NCBI RefSeq assembly: GCF_900099915.1
Contig: NZ_FNDB01000020.1
Coordinates: 1-61,010 of the forward strand
From: Flavobacterium omnivorum
Lineage (GTDB): Bacteria > Bacteroidota > Bacteroidia > Flavobacteriales > Flavobacteriaceae
Direction: 5' to 3'
Length of the DNA: 61,010 nucleotides
Made by a program: the position numbers and the translations under genes. The notes under the pieces were generated by a model. That model did no database searches, was not told the origin of the DNA, and saw only the letters and a list, made by a program, of their open reading frames with translations. Positions within the stretch are counted from its first letter, which is position 1. Every line of letters begins with the position of its first letter. This document shows, in pieces, positions 26,398 through 35,235 of the stretch.

Positions 26398-27590
26398 ACC
26401 AACTCTCCTTTAAACGCTTTTTGTAACAAGCAATTAAACAAATCTTCGCTTTCTTTGAGCTCTTGTTTGGCCAATTCTTTTTGCTTTTCAATTAAGGCTA
26501 TTTTCTCTGCGAATTGGTTTTGCAGTTCAATAGGTGGATGTAAAATCATAATATTTTGTAATTCTTGGGCATTGATATTAGCCATACCAACAATACTCTT
26601 GCACATATTTCTTAAAACCAACTTGCCATATTTGGAATTTAGATAAGCTCTTACAAAGAATGGATTTGCTTTTTGATTAAACCTAACTCTTATAAGATAC
26701 CCCGCAATAACCATAGGTTCTGAAGAATCAAAAATTGATGTTTTGCCAACAAGATCTTTACTATTAGTTCTGTTGAATAATAAATCTCCTTTTTCTACTA
26801 AATATTTATGTAAATCTTTATCAGGAATATTAACATACTTCATACTTGAATAATCCATATACCCTGCATAAGTTAAATTATTCATTCTAAGATATTGATA
26901 TTGTCCCTCGTCACCTGCTTTTTCACTAGTTCCATATTTAGCTTCTTTTACCAAATCTCTTATGGTTCCTTTTGGAAATCTAAATTTATTTGTAACTGGA
27001 TCGCCAAACATATCTAAAAATATGGATTGAGCTAAAACATCATATTCTTTTATTAATAGCTCTGTTTTATTACGCAAAGCTGCTGCATCATCTAGAATTT
27101 GAGCGATTTTATTTTGAATTTCTGGTGAGGGAAGTGGAATTTTAAAGTTGTTTATATGTTCATTTTTAATGTTGTTTATATTTGAACCATTTACAACATT
27201 TTGTATGTAACTAAAATATTGAGGAGATTGAAACAAATGTTTTAAATATGAGCTATGCACATTTTTGGCTCTAACTACCTTACAAAACGCACCAAAAGAA
27301 GCATTTATATTTTCCTCACAAAATGCATTTTTACCAATAATTTTTATACTACCTGTTGATGCTGTAATGAGTATATCACCTTTAAGTAAAAATTGTTTTT
27401 TATTTACTTTATTCGCCTTAACATATACTAAATCGTCAAGATCGATAGAAGCTTTTTTAATATTATTAGACCTCAAAATTGGAATGTAGCCATCAACAGG
27501 AATTTCTGAAACATCAGATTTTCCATAAGTTACACCTCTTATTTGCTCTATGTAATCTGAAATAGGAATTAGATTTTTGATAATAATAAT
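26394..27590 (-). CDS. hsdS: Type I restriction specificity subunit S
   Basis: The frame encodes two target-recognition domains, each followed by a conserved helix: IPLPSPEIQNKIAQILDDAAALRNKTE after the first and LHPPIELQNQFAEKIALIEKQKE after the second. GYIPILRSNNI is the typical start region of domain one. No ATG, GTG or TTG exists between an in-frame stop (27594-27596) and TTG 27476, although homology clearly runs further upstream (ISDYIEQIRGVTYGKSD). I therefore place the start at ATT 27590, inside the hsdM end, with doubt. The subunit chooses the DNA site methylated and cut by the complex. Confidence 0.85.
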   Translation of the reverse strand: MIIIKNLIPISDYIEQIRGVTYGKSDVSEIPVDGYIPILRSNNIKKASIDLDDLVYVKANKVNKKQFLLKGDILITASTGSIKIIGKNAFCEENINASFGAFCKVVRAKNVHSSYLKHLFQSPQYFSYIQNVVNGSNINNIKNEHINNFKIPLPSPEIQNKIAQILDDAAALRNKTELLIKEYDVLAQSIFLDMFGDPVTNKFRFPKGTIRDLVKEAKYGTSEKAGDEGQYQYLRMNNLTYAGYMDYSSMKYVNIPDKDLHKYLVEKGDLLFNRTNSKDLVGKTSIFDSSEPMVIAGYLIRVRFNQKANPFFVRAYLNSKYGKLVLRNMCKSIVGMANINAQELQNIMILHPPIELQNQFAEKIALIEKQKELAKQELKESEDLFNCLLQKAFKGELV

Positions 27591-29227
27591 TTTTTAAGTT
27601 CAACTCTTTTTTCATCCATTTCATTAATCCTTTGCAGGATTACTTTAGGTTCGTCATATTTCACTTCCTCGTAAAAAATTTCTTTATAACGGTTTATCGA
27701 TAAATCCCAATCATTTTCTTTGATTTCGTTGAATGGTACTATAAAACTTTGAGACGTTCTATCGCTATAATCGTGGGTTAGTGTTTCTCCCATAAAATGG
27801 TTGAAAGCTAGGTTCTCAGGTACATCATTAACTTGTAATAGTTCACCGTTTTTACCGTGCATTTTTTTGAAATAATCACTTTTGTAATAGCGGTAATGGT
27901 CGAGTATTTGAGGTAAATTGAATTTATTGTGTACACTACGTTTTAGTTCCTCATCTGCATTTTCTAATGAATTACCAAAGGCAAAATCCATAAACAAATC
28001 TTCATCAACTAAAAGATTTCGTTTTACGTCAAGTGATTTACCATCAGCCAACATATCATAGAACCAAACATTATCTGTACCACCAGAACCAGTTTTGGTA
28101 AAAATAATAATAGCTGTGCTTACAGGTGTATAAGGGTTAAAAACACCATTAGGCATTGATATAACTGCTTCTAATTTGTTATTTTCAATAATTTCTTTAC
28201 GAATACTTTTATGTGCATTACTATTATTAAAAAGTACTCCATCTGGCACAATTACTGCTGCGCGACCTCCTTTTTTGAGTTGGCGAAGCATTAGTGCTAA
28301 AAACAATAATTCTGTTTTTGAGGTATCAGTAACATTTTTTAATCCTGCTGAAATACTTTCTTTATCTATAGTTCCTTTGAATGGAGGATTTGCTAACATT
28401 AGGGTATAAGCATTAGAAACTGTATTGTCTTTAGAGACTGCATCCACATCTACAATATTAGGTTCTTCTATACCGTGCAGGTATAAATTCATTGATGCAA
28501 TACGAAGCATAGTGGCATCAAACTCCGTCCCGTTGAACATGGTTTTGTTGATATGCTCGGATTTCTTGTCGAGTTCCGTCATTTCATTGTGCTTGTCTAT
28601 GTATTCTTTGGCGGCAACCAGAAAACCCGCAGTACCGGCAGATGGATCACAAATAGTATCCTCTAATGAAGGTTGCATTAATTCTACCATCAACTTAATG
28701 ATATGGCGTGGAGTTCGGAATTGTCCGGCAGTTCCACCGCCTTCTAATTTAGAAAGCAGGTATTCGTAAATATCTCCTTTTGTATCCTGATTAGTCATAT
28801 CGATACGTTCCAGTTTTTCCATGACCTGGTCTAATACCGAAGGTTTAGAAATGCCAAAAGTAGCTCCTTTCATATAGGTACTAAATAGACTTTGATCTTT
28901 ACCCAAAGAACGGATGAACGGGAAAACACCGTCAACAGTGTTACTGAAAATATTATGGCGTGCATTTACATCCATTTCTTTCAGGTTTTTCCAACGGAAA
29001 TTTTGTTGGTTTACTTCATCTTTCTCCCCTTTGTATACTGCAAAAAGTGGGGTGTATTTAAAACCGCGCAATGCTTTACGCTCGTTACGGGTTTCGGTTT
29101 CATCAAGATCTTTGATAAAGATAAGGTAGGTGAGTTGCTCTACTATGGTAATGGTATTGGAAATTCCTCCTGTCCAGAAAGTGTTCCAGATGCCATCTAT
29201 TTGTGTTTTTAATTCTCCGGTGATCAT
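27569..29227 (-). CDS. hsdM: Type I DNA N6-adenine methyltransferase subunit M
   Basis: This 552-aa protein has the HsdM N-terminal helical domain (IDGIWNTFWTGGISN), then EYLLSKLEGGGTAGQFRTPRHIIKLMVELMQP, the SAM-binding motif DTICDPSAGTAGFL and the catalytic motif LMLANPPFKGTID (NPPF intact). It methylates adenine at the site selected by HsdS. A C-terminal helical tail (MDEKRVELKKLLLSK) contacts HsdS. It is 71 bp downstream of the receiver gene and may have its own promoter (TTG-N19-TACCTTTA-like). Confidence 0.95.
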   Translation of the reverse strand: MITGELKTQIDGIWNTFWTGGISNTITIVEQLTYLIFIKDLDETETRNERKALRGFKYTPLFAVYKGEKDEVNQQNFRWKNLKEMDVNARHNIFSNTVDGVFPFIRSLGKDQSLFSTYMKGATFGISKPSVLDQVMEKLERIDMTNQDTKGDIYEYLLSKLEGGGTAGQFRTPRHIIKLMVELMQPSLEDTICDPSAGTAGFLVAAKEYIDKHNEMTELDKKSEHINKTMFNGTEFDATMLRIASMNLYLHGIEEPNIVDVDAVSKDNTVSNAYTLMLANPPFKGTIDKESISAGLKNVTDTSKTELLFLALMLRQLKKGGRAAVIVPDGVLFNNSNAHKSIRKEIIENNKLEAVISMPNGVFNPYTPVSTAIIIFTKTGSGGTDNVWFYDMLADGKSLDVKRNLLVDEDLFMDFAFGNSLENADEELKRSVHNKFNLPQILDHYRYYKSDYFKKMHGKNGELLQVNDVPENLAFNHFMGETLTHDYSDRTSQSFIVPFNEIKENDWDLSINRYKEIFYEEVKYDEPKVILQRINEMDEKRVELKKLLLSKI

Positions 29228-29298
29228 TTATTCGTGTTTGTTATTTTGGGATGTAAAGGTAATGTTTGAGTAGCAATATGAGGGTGTTGTAAATTGGT

Positions 29299-30480
29299 TT
29301 AAATAATTTCTATTTCTCGAGCTTGTAGTTTTTCGTCTATTATAAATTTGATACGACTTTTTTCTTTTAATGATAGTTGAATAACAGTGTCTTTAAAAAC
29401 ACTTATGTTTTTATTAAGTCTTTCGCAATTAACAGTTGCCCAACCATTCATGGCAATTTTTACTATTTCACCCGTTTCAAATTTATTATTGTTTTCGTCA
29501 AATTCTATTCCTTCCCAAAGTTTTTTATTGGCATTTATGTCAGAATTTTGCTGAGAGTATTCTTCGAACCAAGTCAAGATATCTATCAATTGATAGGTTA
29601 AGCTGTATAGTAAGTAAGGGGTTTTTAACTTTTTTCTATACTCTTGTACATCTATGTTTTGATTTATATCAACGTTTGATGTATGAGAAGCAGCACCTGT
29701 AATAAATATAATGTTCTTTACATTTTCTGCAATGATTTTCGGGAAGTGTATGTTTTTACATCGTACTTTAAGATGCTTAGTATCTAAGCCAGATAGAAAT
29801 AAACTTGCCTCGGTTAAATTAACTTGGTTGCCGCTTTTTTGCACACATACATCATGTAAAAGACCTATATCGTTTGCTTTTCGGAAAATATGTTCTAAAA
29901 TTATTCTAATTTGTGTGAAGTATAATTCATCATCAAAGTTAGATGCTCCATTTTTTACTCCAACTAAAATTTTGAGAATAGTTTTTGAAACCTCAGTATC
30001 ATAATTTTTTAAGATTTCAAATATTATATGGTTCTCATGCCTAATTTGAGTGTCTAATTGATTATTAGCTGCTTCGATAATGTCATCTAATAGCTGTTTG
30101 ACATCTTGTGGACTCTTTTTATTGTAGCATTTTATCTCGTTAGCTTCTAGAATTGGATTGGTTTCCTCAGTAAAGTTTGTTTGGCCGGAAAGCACAAAAT
30201 ACGGAAAGACTTTCCTTGACTTCAATTCATTAATTTTTCTTATTGCATTACCTAAACCAACTGAGTTCACAGTTTCGGATGTCTTGTCTTTAAAAAACAA
30301 AGCGTCTAATAAAATAACATCATAATGATTTAGTCTGCTTTCTAGTTCTTGAAATCCTTCTTCAAATGATGCAAAACCATCAATCAAAATCCCTTTTGTT
30401 TCTGCTTGAATTAGAAAAGGTTCAAATGCTACATCATCATGATCATCATCAATCCATAATATATTGTAAGTCTTACTCAT
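29299..30480 (-). CDS. Receiver-domain protein paired with the methylase-kinase fusion
   Basis: This 393-aa protein starts with a response-regulator receiver: ILWIDDDHDD (acidic pair D11-D13), D59 in YDVILLDALFF as phosphoacceptor, S98 in VLSGQ and K121 in YNKKSP. The remaining ~260 residues contain no HTH. A helical region (ILKILVGVKNG, QIRIILEHIFRKAND) is followed by a short beta-rich end (KFETGEIVKIAMNGWATVN) that could be a small OB/S1-like barrel. The start lies 1 bp after the upstream fusion gene, so the pair is a one-to-one two-component system. Its output is likely protein or RNA contact. Confidence 0.7.
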   Translation of the reverse strand: MSKTYNILWIDDDHDDVAFEPFLIQAETKGILIDGFASFEEGFQELESRLNHYDVILLDALFFKDKTSETVNSVGLGNAIRKINELKSRKVFPYFVLSGQTNFTEETNPILEANEIKCYNKKSPQDVKQLLDDIIEAANNQLDTQIRHENHIIFEILKNYDTEVSKTILKILVGVKNGASNFDDELYFTQIRIILEHIFRKANDIGLLHDVCVQKSGNQVNLTEASLFLSGLDTKHLKVRCKNIHFPKIIAENVKNIIFITGAASHTSNVDINQNIDVQEYRKKLKTPYLLYSLTYQLIDILTWFEEYSQQNSDINANKKLWEGIEFDENNNKFETGEIVKIAMNGWATVNCERLNKNISVFKDTVIQLSLKEKSRIKFIIDEKLQAREIEII

Positions 30481-30481
30481 A

Positions 30482-32974
30482 TTAATTAATTTGTATTATT
30501 GGTAATAAGAACGAGATGGTTGTATTGTATTCTGAATCAACATCAGCAGAAAATATATTTAAGGCCTTTCTGCCGTTATTATGTGATTTTATAATCTCAT
30601 TGATTTCGTAGCCACCAAGTCCTTTATTTTTAGTGTTTCCAGCACCGAAATTTTTTCGAATATAGTCTTCTAATTTAAAATCTTTTGGGGAAGGTTTTCC
30701 ATTATTAGATATTTTAACTTCTATATAAGATTCAGATTCTAGAATATCATAATTGAGTTTTTCGGCCACTTCTACAGTTTCTGTAAATGGAACTAGTTCA
30801 ATACTAATTTTGTAATTTTTATTAGTATCAAGAAAACCGTGATGTTTTGCATTGTCAATAATGTTATTTAACACCATTGTAAGTTTTTGTTCATTGGCAT
30901 TTACCATAATCTTTTTTCCGAATTGTTCCAGAACATCATTGTGAATGTCAAGAATAATTTGAACATTGTCTTTAGAACTATTACTTGCGTTTTTAGTATA
31001 ATTCTTTATAAATGTCAACAAATTGATATCTGTAATCTCGAAATGAGAAATGTTAATTATCGATTTATTTTCATCAACCAAAGATTGAATGAAATCTAAA
31101 TTTTTACTTATAGATGTAAAAGCATCTTCAAGCGTGAATTTTTTTCTTTCACTTACCATAACCTGTTTCCAGTTTATGTCAACTTTTGCCAATGCATCTT
31201 GTATGATATCTAAAGACGAACCTATACTTAAAAGCGGTTTTCCTAAAATATGACTTAGGGAAGTGGAACTTTCTACTTCTTGCTTGTCAATTCCTTTTAA
31301 AATTTGCTCCTTATCCCTCTGTAATTTTTTGATTTGTTCAGAGAGTTCCAAAATCCCACTAACTTTCGCTTTCTGTTCTTGTATTGAAAGCAATTGTATT
31401 CTAACATTGAACAAGTCCTCTTTTTTAATAATAGGAATTACACCGGTGGTTCTGTAGCTTCCCATTTGCTCTCCGACATAATCTGCATGTAATTCATTGA
31501 TGAGATAGTAGATGTCTACTTTAGTTTCATCGATTTTGAGAGCAATTATGTCGTTTGCAATGTAAATTGGTTCCCCTTCAAATTCGAAAAAGGTAGGCTT
31601 GAGTGTTTTCCACCTTGTTGCAAGTAATAGGCAAGATTCTTCAATTTTTCTGATTCCGTGAAGATGAAGCTCTTTTTTTTCAATACTTTCCAAATTTAAA
31701 ATACAATCAACGACATCATCCTTTAAATCACGAATACGTATGAACTTTCCATATTCTCCTTTTGAAGCACTTGTTCCTCTAAAAAATTCAGCTATTTCTG
31801 GAACTAATACAACACCATGGAATTCTTTCGCAAAGTAACGTTGTACATTCAGATTGTAATCTGCGTTACAAATTTTATCAATGGAAACAAATTTTACAAA
31901 TTCATTTTCACTATCCTGAGCTATCATTTTACTCAATTTGATATCCTCCAAACGTTTGTCACGTGGGCCTTTAGAAATAACAAAATCGTTTGCATTGACA
32001 ATACGAATGAAACCATTATGAGATTGAGATTTCTTGAATACCACAATGCATGTCGGAATACCTGTATGCTTCAGTAATCCTGAAGGAAGGGAAATGATCG
32101 TGTCTATTAGGCCATTTTTGACTAATTCTTCTCTAAATCTTTGTTCTTTTCCGCCTCTAAACAAGAAACCTTGTGATACAACACAGATGAGTTTACCATT
32201 TTTAGGGAGCCTGTTAAGACTACGCTCAATTATATATCTTTCAAGAGTTAAACCATTTTCGTTAGATAAATGATTAGGGATTTTCATGCCAAAAGGTGGG
32301 GTAGAAACGATTAAATCAAATTCGCCAAAATTATTCCAATGTTCAATTGAATCATCCAAACTAAAATTTGAATCATCGAGTTCATGCGCCATTAAACGAA
32401 GTTTTCCTAAAGCCCAAGTTCTAGGATTGATTTCTTGTCCGTAATAGCGTTGGCTTTTATTTAGGAAAGTACCAAATGATGCTAAACCGGCAAATGGATT
32501 ATATACAGTAGCATTGTCTGGTAAGTCAGCCAAATTCATAATAAATCGACTTATCTCTACTGGTTGGATAAATTCACCAGAAGATTTTCCTTGTGCAGCT
32601 GAAAAACGATACAATAAATTATCAAAAATTTCAGAGAAATGCTCTTTGATTTCATTTTGATTTAGACCAATCAGAAAATCAAGAATTTGTTCTAATTTTT
32701 GCGAAGGCATCGACTTAATAATTGGGCCATACACCTCAATTAATCTTTTGTAATTGTCATTTCTATATATACAATCAATTACGTCATAATTGATATCGCC
32801 AATATATTCGCTATTTCTTGCTTCAACCAACAAATTATCTTTATGCGCAGATAAAAAAAAGAAAATAACAATAAAATCTTCTGTGGAAATTGAACCTCTT
32901 AGGATATCAAAAATTCCCCAAACTTGATTTGAAATTTCATTTACTTCTTTAATATTAAAATTCTGCTCTCTCAT
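30482..32974 (-). CDS. HsdM/HsdS-like protein fused to a histidine-kinase ATPase domain
   Basis: This 830-aa protein has three parts. Residues ~85-350 are HsdM-like, but motif I is NPFAGLASFGTF (not DPxxGxGG) and motif IV is STPPF, with Thr where catalytic Asn/Asp is expected. Residues ~390-560 resemble one HsdS target domain plus its helix (PIIKKEDLFNVRIQLLSIQEQKAKVSGILE). Residues ~570-825 are kinase-like: H575 in SHILGKPL, N-box NIIDNAKHHG (704-713), ISNNGKPSP and GLGGYE. A methylase-derived DNA sensor driving phosphotransfer to the downstream receiver fits. It is the first gene behind the shared operator. Confidence 0.8.
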   Translation of the reverse strand: MREQNFNIKEVNEISNQVWGIFDILRGSISTEDFIVIFFFLSAHKDNLLVEARNSEYIGDINYDVIDCIYRNDNYKRLIEVYGPIIKSMPSQKLEQILDFLIGLNQNEIKEHFSEIFDNLLYRFSAAQGKSSGEFIQPVEISRFIMNLADLPDNATVYNPFAGLASFGTFLNKSQRYYGQEINPRTWALGKLRLMAHELDDSNFSLDDSIEHWNNFGEFDLIVSTPPFGMKIPNHLSNENGLTLERYIIERSLNRLPKNGKLICVVSQGFLFRGGKEQRFREELVKNGLIDTIISLPSGLLKHTGIPTCIVVFKKSQSHNGFIRIVNANDFVISKGPRDKRLEDIKLSKMIAQDSENEFVKFVSIDKICNADYNLNVQRYFAKEFHGVVLVPEIAEFFRGTSASKGEYGKFIRIRDLKDDVVDCILNLESIEKKELHLHGIRKIEESCLLLATRWKTLKPTFFEFEGEPIYIANDIIALKIDETKVDIYYLINELHADYVGEQMGSYRTTGVIPIIKKEDLFNVRIQLLSIQEQKAKVSGILELSEQIKKLQRDKEQILKGIDKQEVESSTSLSHILGKPLLSIGSSLDIIQDALAKVDINWKQVMVSERKKFTLEDAFTSISKNLDFIQSLVDENKSIINISHFEITDINLLTFIKNYTKNASNSSKDNVQIILDIHNDVLEQFGKKIMVNANEQKLTMVLNNIIDNAKHHGFLDTNKNYKISIELVPFTETVEVAEKLNYDILESESYIEVKISNNGKPSPKDFKLEDYIRKNFGAGNTKNKGLGGYEINEIIKSHNNGRKALNIFSADVDSEYNTTISFLLPIIQIN

Positions 32975-32998
32975 AACTTAATTATTTATTATTACTCT

Positions 32999-33037
32999 GC
33001 AAAATTCATGACTAACTGTGCAAAAGTAGTGCACAGT
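32999..33037 (-). promoter_or_regulatory. Restriction-locus promoter with the same 23-bp operator
   Basis: ACTGTGC (33015-33021), nine bases, then GCACAGT (33031-33037) form a palindrome with perfect 7-bp arms. On the minus strand TTTGC follows after 11 nt (33003-32999), and the fusion-gene ATG follows 24 nt later. These distances equal those at the CBASS promoter. It starts 4 bp past the WYL gene stop. Confidence 0.75.
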
Positions 33038-33040
33038 GAA

Positions 33041-34051
33041 TTAATACCTTTCTTTTAGCAGTTTTATTCTGTTAGAAATTGTTGTTACCAAATCTTCAGG
33101 CGCTATCACTTTTACTTTTTCACCAAAAGAAAGAATTCTCATTTCCAGTTCATAGTTTAGCATTACCTTGATTCTTACTTCTAAAGAACCATCTTCAAGT
33201 AATTTTGTTTTTTGAGACCAGTGCAGCGGTTTAGTATCGATATAAGGTGCTTGCTCTTTGCTAAATATCAATTTCACTTCTTCTAATTGTTTATTTAGGT
33301 CTTTAGAAACTCCAATTATATCGTCAAAGAAATCTACCCAATCGGTAGTGTCTTCTCTATATTTTTCATTAGTCTTTTCGATGTCTCCATTAATTCTGTC
33401 TAATGCCAGGTTCCAATGTTGGTTTTGATTGAACTCGTTATATCCGAAAACAAACCACCTGTTATTGTACTGTTTTAAGAAGTATGGATGAAAAGTTACA
33501 GTGTATTCTGGTGTATTGAAAGGTTCGTATTTTACCTTAATTACACTCTTGTTAATTATCGCATTAAATAATGGTGTTATGTGTTTATATCCTTTGTAAT
33601 CGATATTCGACTCTAAAGACATTACTTTTTGATCTTGATTTTTCAATCCGAATTTGTCATTCAATAACGGCGCTATTTCATTTACCCATTCGAATTCCGG
33701 GCTGCCTTCAAATCTTTGTAAAATGGAAACTGCATTTTTTAATTGCTGAGCTTCTGTATCATTTAATGGACTGCTATTGATAGAGAAACTTTTATCAGAA
33801 TAACGATAGTAATTTATGCCATTTGAACCTTTAATGGTTTCAATAGGCGCATTATATCCTGATTCACTTCGCATGAAACTAATGTCTTTTCTCAAAGTTC
33901 TGATTTCAACTCCAGAACTTTTTGAATCAAATTCTATGATAGATTCATTTACAGCATCAAGCAGGTCGTCGATACTGTATTCTTTACCGAGGTTTTGAAA
34001 ACATCTGTCGAGCTTATTGTATCTTACTATTTGATGCTTGGTTGTGAACAT
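33041..34051 (-). CDS. WYL-domain transcription regulator
   Basis: This 336-aa protein has an N-terminal winged-helix region (RYNKLDRCFQNLGKEYSIDDLLDAVNE; RTLRKDISFMR), a central WYL domain (VIKVKYEPFNTPEYTVTFHPYFLKQYNNRWFVFGYNEFNQNQHWNLALDRI) and a C-terminal WCX part. This is the layout of BrxR/CapW, ligand-responsive repressors of defence operons that bind palindromes as dimers. It is the first gene of the minus-strand block, directly upstream of the operator at 33015. It is the best candidate to bind this palindrome and the one at the CBASS promoter. Confidence 0.88.
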   Translation of the reverse strand: MFTTKHQIVRYNKLDRCFQNLGKEYSIDDLLDAVNESIIEFDSKSSGVEIRTLRKDISFMRSESGYNAPIETIKGSNGINYYRYSDKSFSINSSPLNDTEAQQLKNAVSILQRFEGSPEFEWVNEIAPLLNDKFGLKNQDQKVMSLESNIDYKGYKHITPLFNAIINKSVIKVKYEPFNTPEYTVTFHPYFLKQYNNRWFVFGYNEFNQNQHWNLALDRINGDIEKTNEKYREDTTDWVDFFDDIIGVSKDLNKQLEEVKLIFSKEQAPYIDTKPLHWSQKTKLLEDGSLEVRIKVMLNYELEMRILSFGEKVKVIAPEDLVTTISNRIKLLKERY

Positions 34052-34482
34052 TTTACTTTTCTAATTAAATTGAATTTTAACCAAAAGGTGTTATTTCAAT
34101 CAACTTGTAAAACTAAAAATTTCAACTCATATAACCTATTCATTTTTTGTACTGGTTATCAATATTGTAAGGGACTCTTTGTGCTTGATTTATACAATTT
34201 CACTTTTTTTTTTGAAAACGTAAGGTTTCGATTTAATGTATTTAATAGTGTTATCTATTGGATTAATTTTTATGATTGAAAGTATCAATATAGCTTTGTA
34301 AATCATACAAATGAATCAATTCCTCATTGTTATCCGGCATTTGTGCCAGCTGTACAAAATTGATGTTTTGATTGTAAATCAACACAGAATCTATCGGAAT
34401 CCTCTGAAGAAAAAACCTTTTTCAGAGCTATCGGAATACGCATAGGGATACAACGGCTTACTTCACGGCGTTCGCAATGACG
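34052..34482. other. Spacer between the WYL gene and mobile-element genes
   Basis: Besides the gene remnant above, it holds the inverted repeat CTCTGAA-N12-TTCAGAG near 34403-34428 and a dispersed TTCACGGCGTTCGCAATGACG unit at about 34461-34481. I see no clear operator for the WYL gene itself. A weak TTTGT-N9-ACAAA palindrome lies at about 34334-34353. Confidence 0.35.
34263..34421 (-). pseudogene. C-terminal remnant of an unrecognised protein
   Basis: An open frame of 52 codons after a stop, with no start codon except a late ATG, reads VLIYNQNINFVQLAQMPDNN and LIHLYDLQSYIDTFNHKN. Composition and codon use look like genuine coding DNA. The upstream part is lost at a hairpin and repeated CTATCGGAAT motif near 34390-34435, so it looks like the tail of a gene cut by rearrangement. 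Confidence 0.3.
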
Positions 34483-35106
34483 TTAGCGCTTGTCTTTTAT
34501 ATCCTTATCATAAGCTATGAGGTTTATCATTTCCCTTAATCTGCTTCTTACACGATTACCATACTGATTTTCGATTTCGGTTGCGGATAGATTGGTGGTG
34601 ATATGGGTTTGTAGTTTTTTGTTTGTGAATAATTCGTAACGGCTTAATAGGATTTCTGCCATTACGTTGCATTCGTTTCCGAAATATTTTAGGTTGTTTT
34701 CTGTACCTAAATCGTCAAAACAAATTGTTTTTGGTTCGGATTGGTAGAGTTTTCCTTTGCTGTATTTGTGGATGATTTCATAGCCGTCCTGGATAAATTC
34801 GAAACTGATGTCCCGGCACGGTTTAACGAAAAATTTGTGCTCGGTGGGAGTTAGGTATTTCATTAAATTTAATAATGATGTTTTTCCACAGCCGACTGGG
34901 CCAGATAGCATAATTCCTTTGTTGAGGTTGATATTGAATTGAAAACAAGTTGGCTCGTCTTTTAGAAAATAGGCAATGAGTCTGAAAATAATGGGATGGT
35001 CATTTTCAAGGATTTTGAAATGGTTTCCGTAGAGTTCAATGCCTTTCTTTTCGAGCCAGATGATTACTTCTTCGTAATTGTAATGGGATTTTATTTCTGT
35101 TTGCAT
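34483..35106 (-). CDS. DnaC/IstB-like P-loop ATPase of a mobile element
   Basis: This 207-aa protein has Walker A MLSGPVGCGKTSLL, Walker B ICFDDLGTE and the sensor stretch THITTNLSATEIENQYGNRVRSRLREM with a terminal arginine finger. This is the DnaC/DnaI/IstB helicase-loader type. In Bacteroidota it is found in integrative elements beside a winged-helix protein and a HTH_17 protein, as here. It probably acts in element replication. The same-strand neighbour upstream ends 130 bp away, separated by GC-rich dispersed repeats. Confidence 0.75.
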   Translation of the reverse strand: MQTEIKSHYNYEEVIIWLEKKGIELYGNHFKILENDHPIIFRLIAYFLKDEPTCFQFNINLNKGIMLSGPVGCGKTSLLNLMKYLTPTEHKFFVKPCRDISFEFIQDGYEIIHKYSKGKLYQSEPKTICFDDLGTENNLKYFGNECNVMAEILLSRYELFTNKKLQTHITTNLSATEIENQYGNRVRSRLREMINLIAYDKDIKDKR

Positions 35107-35235
35107 TTGTGGTGTTTTTAAATTATTTAGTGAGCTTCACGAAATAATTTTTAAGGAAAAAACTTAAAAATCATTCGAAGTGAGGCTTCAAGTTTTACCA
35201 CCCCGCCTTTCAGGCACCCCTCCGGAGGAGGGGAA

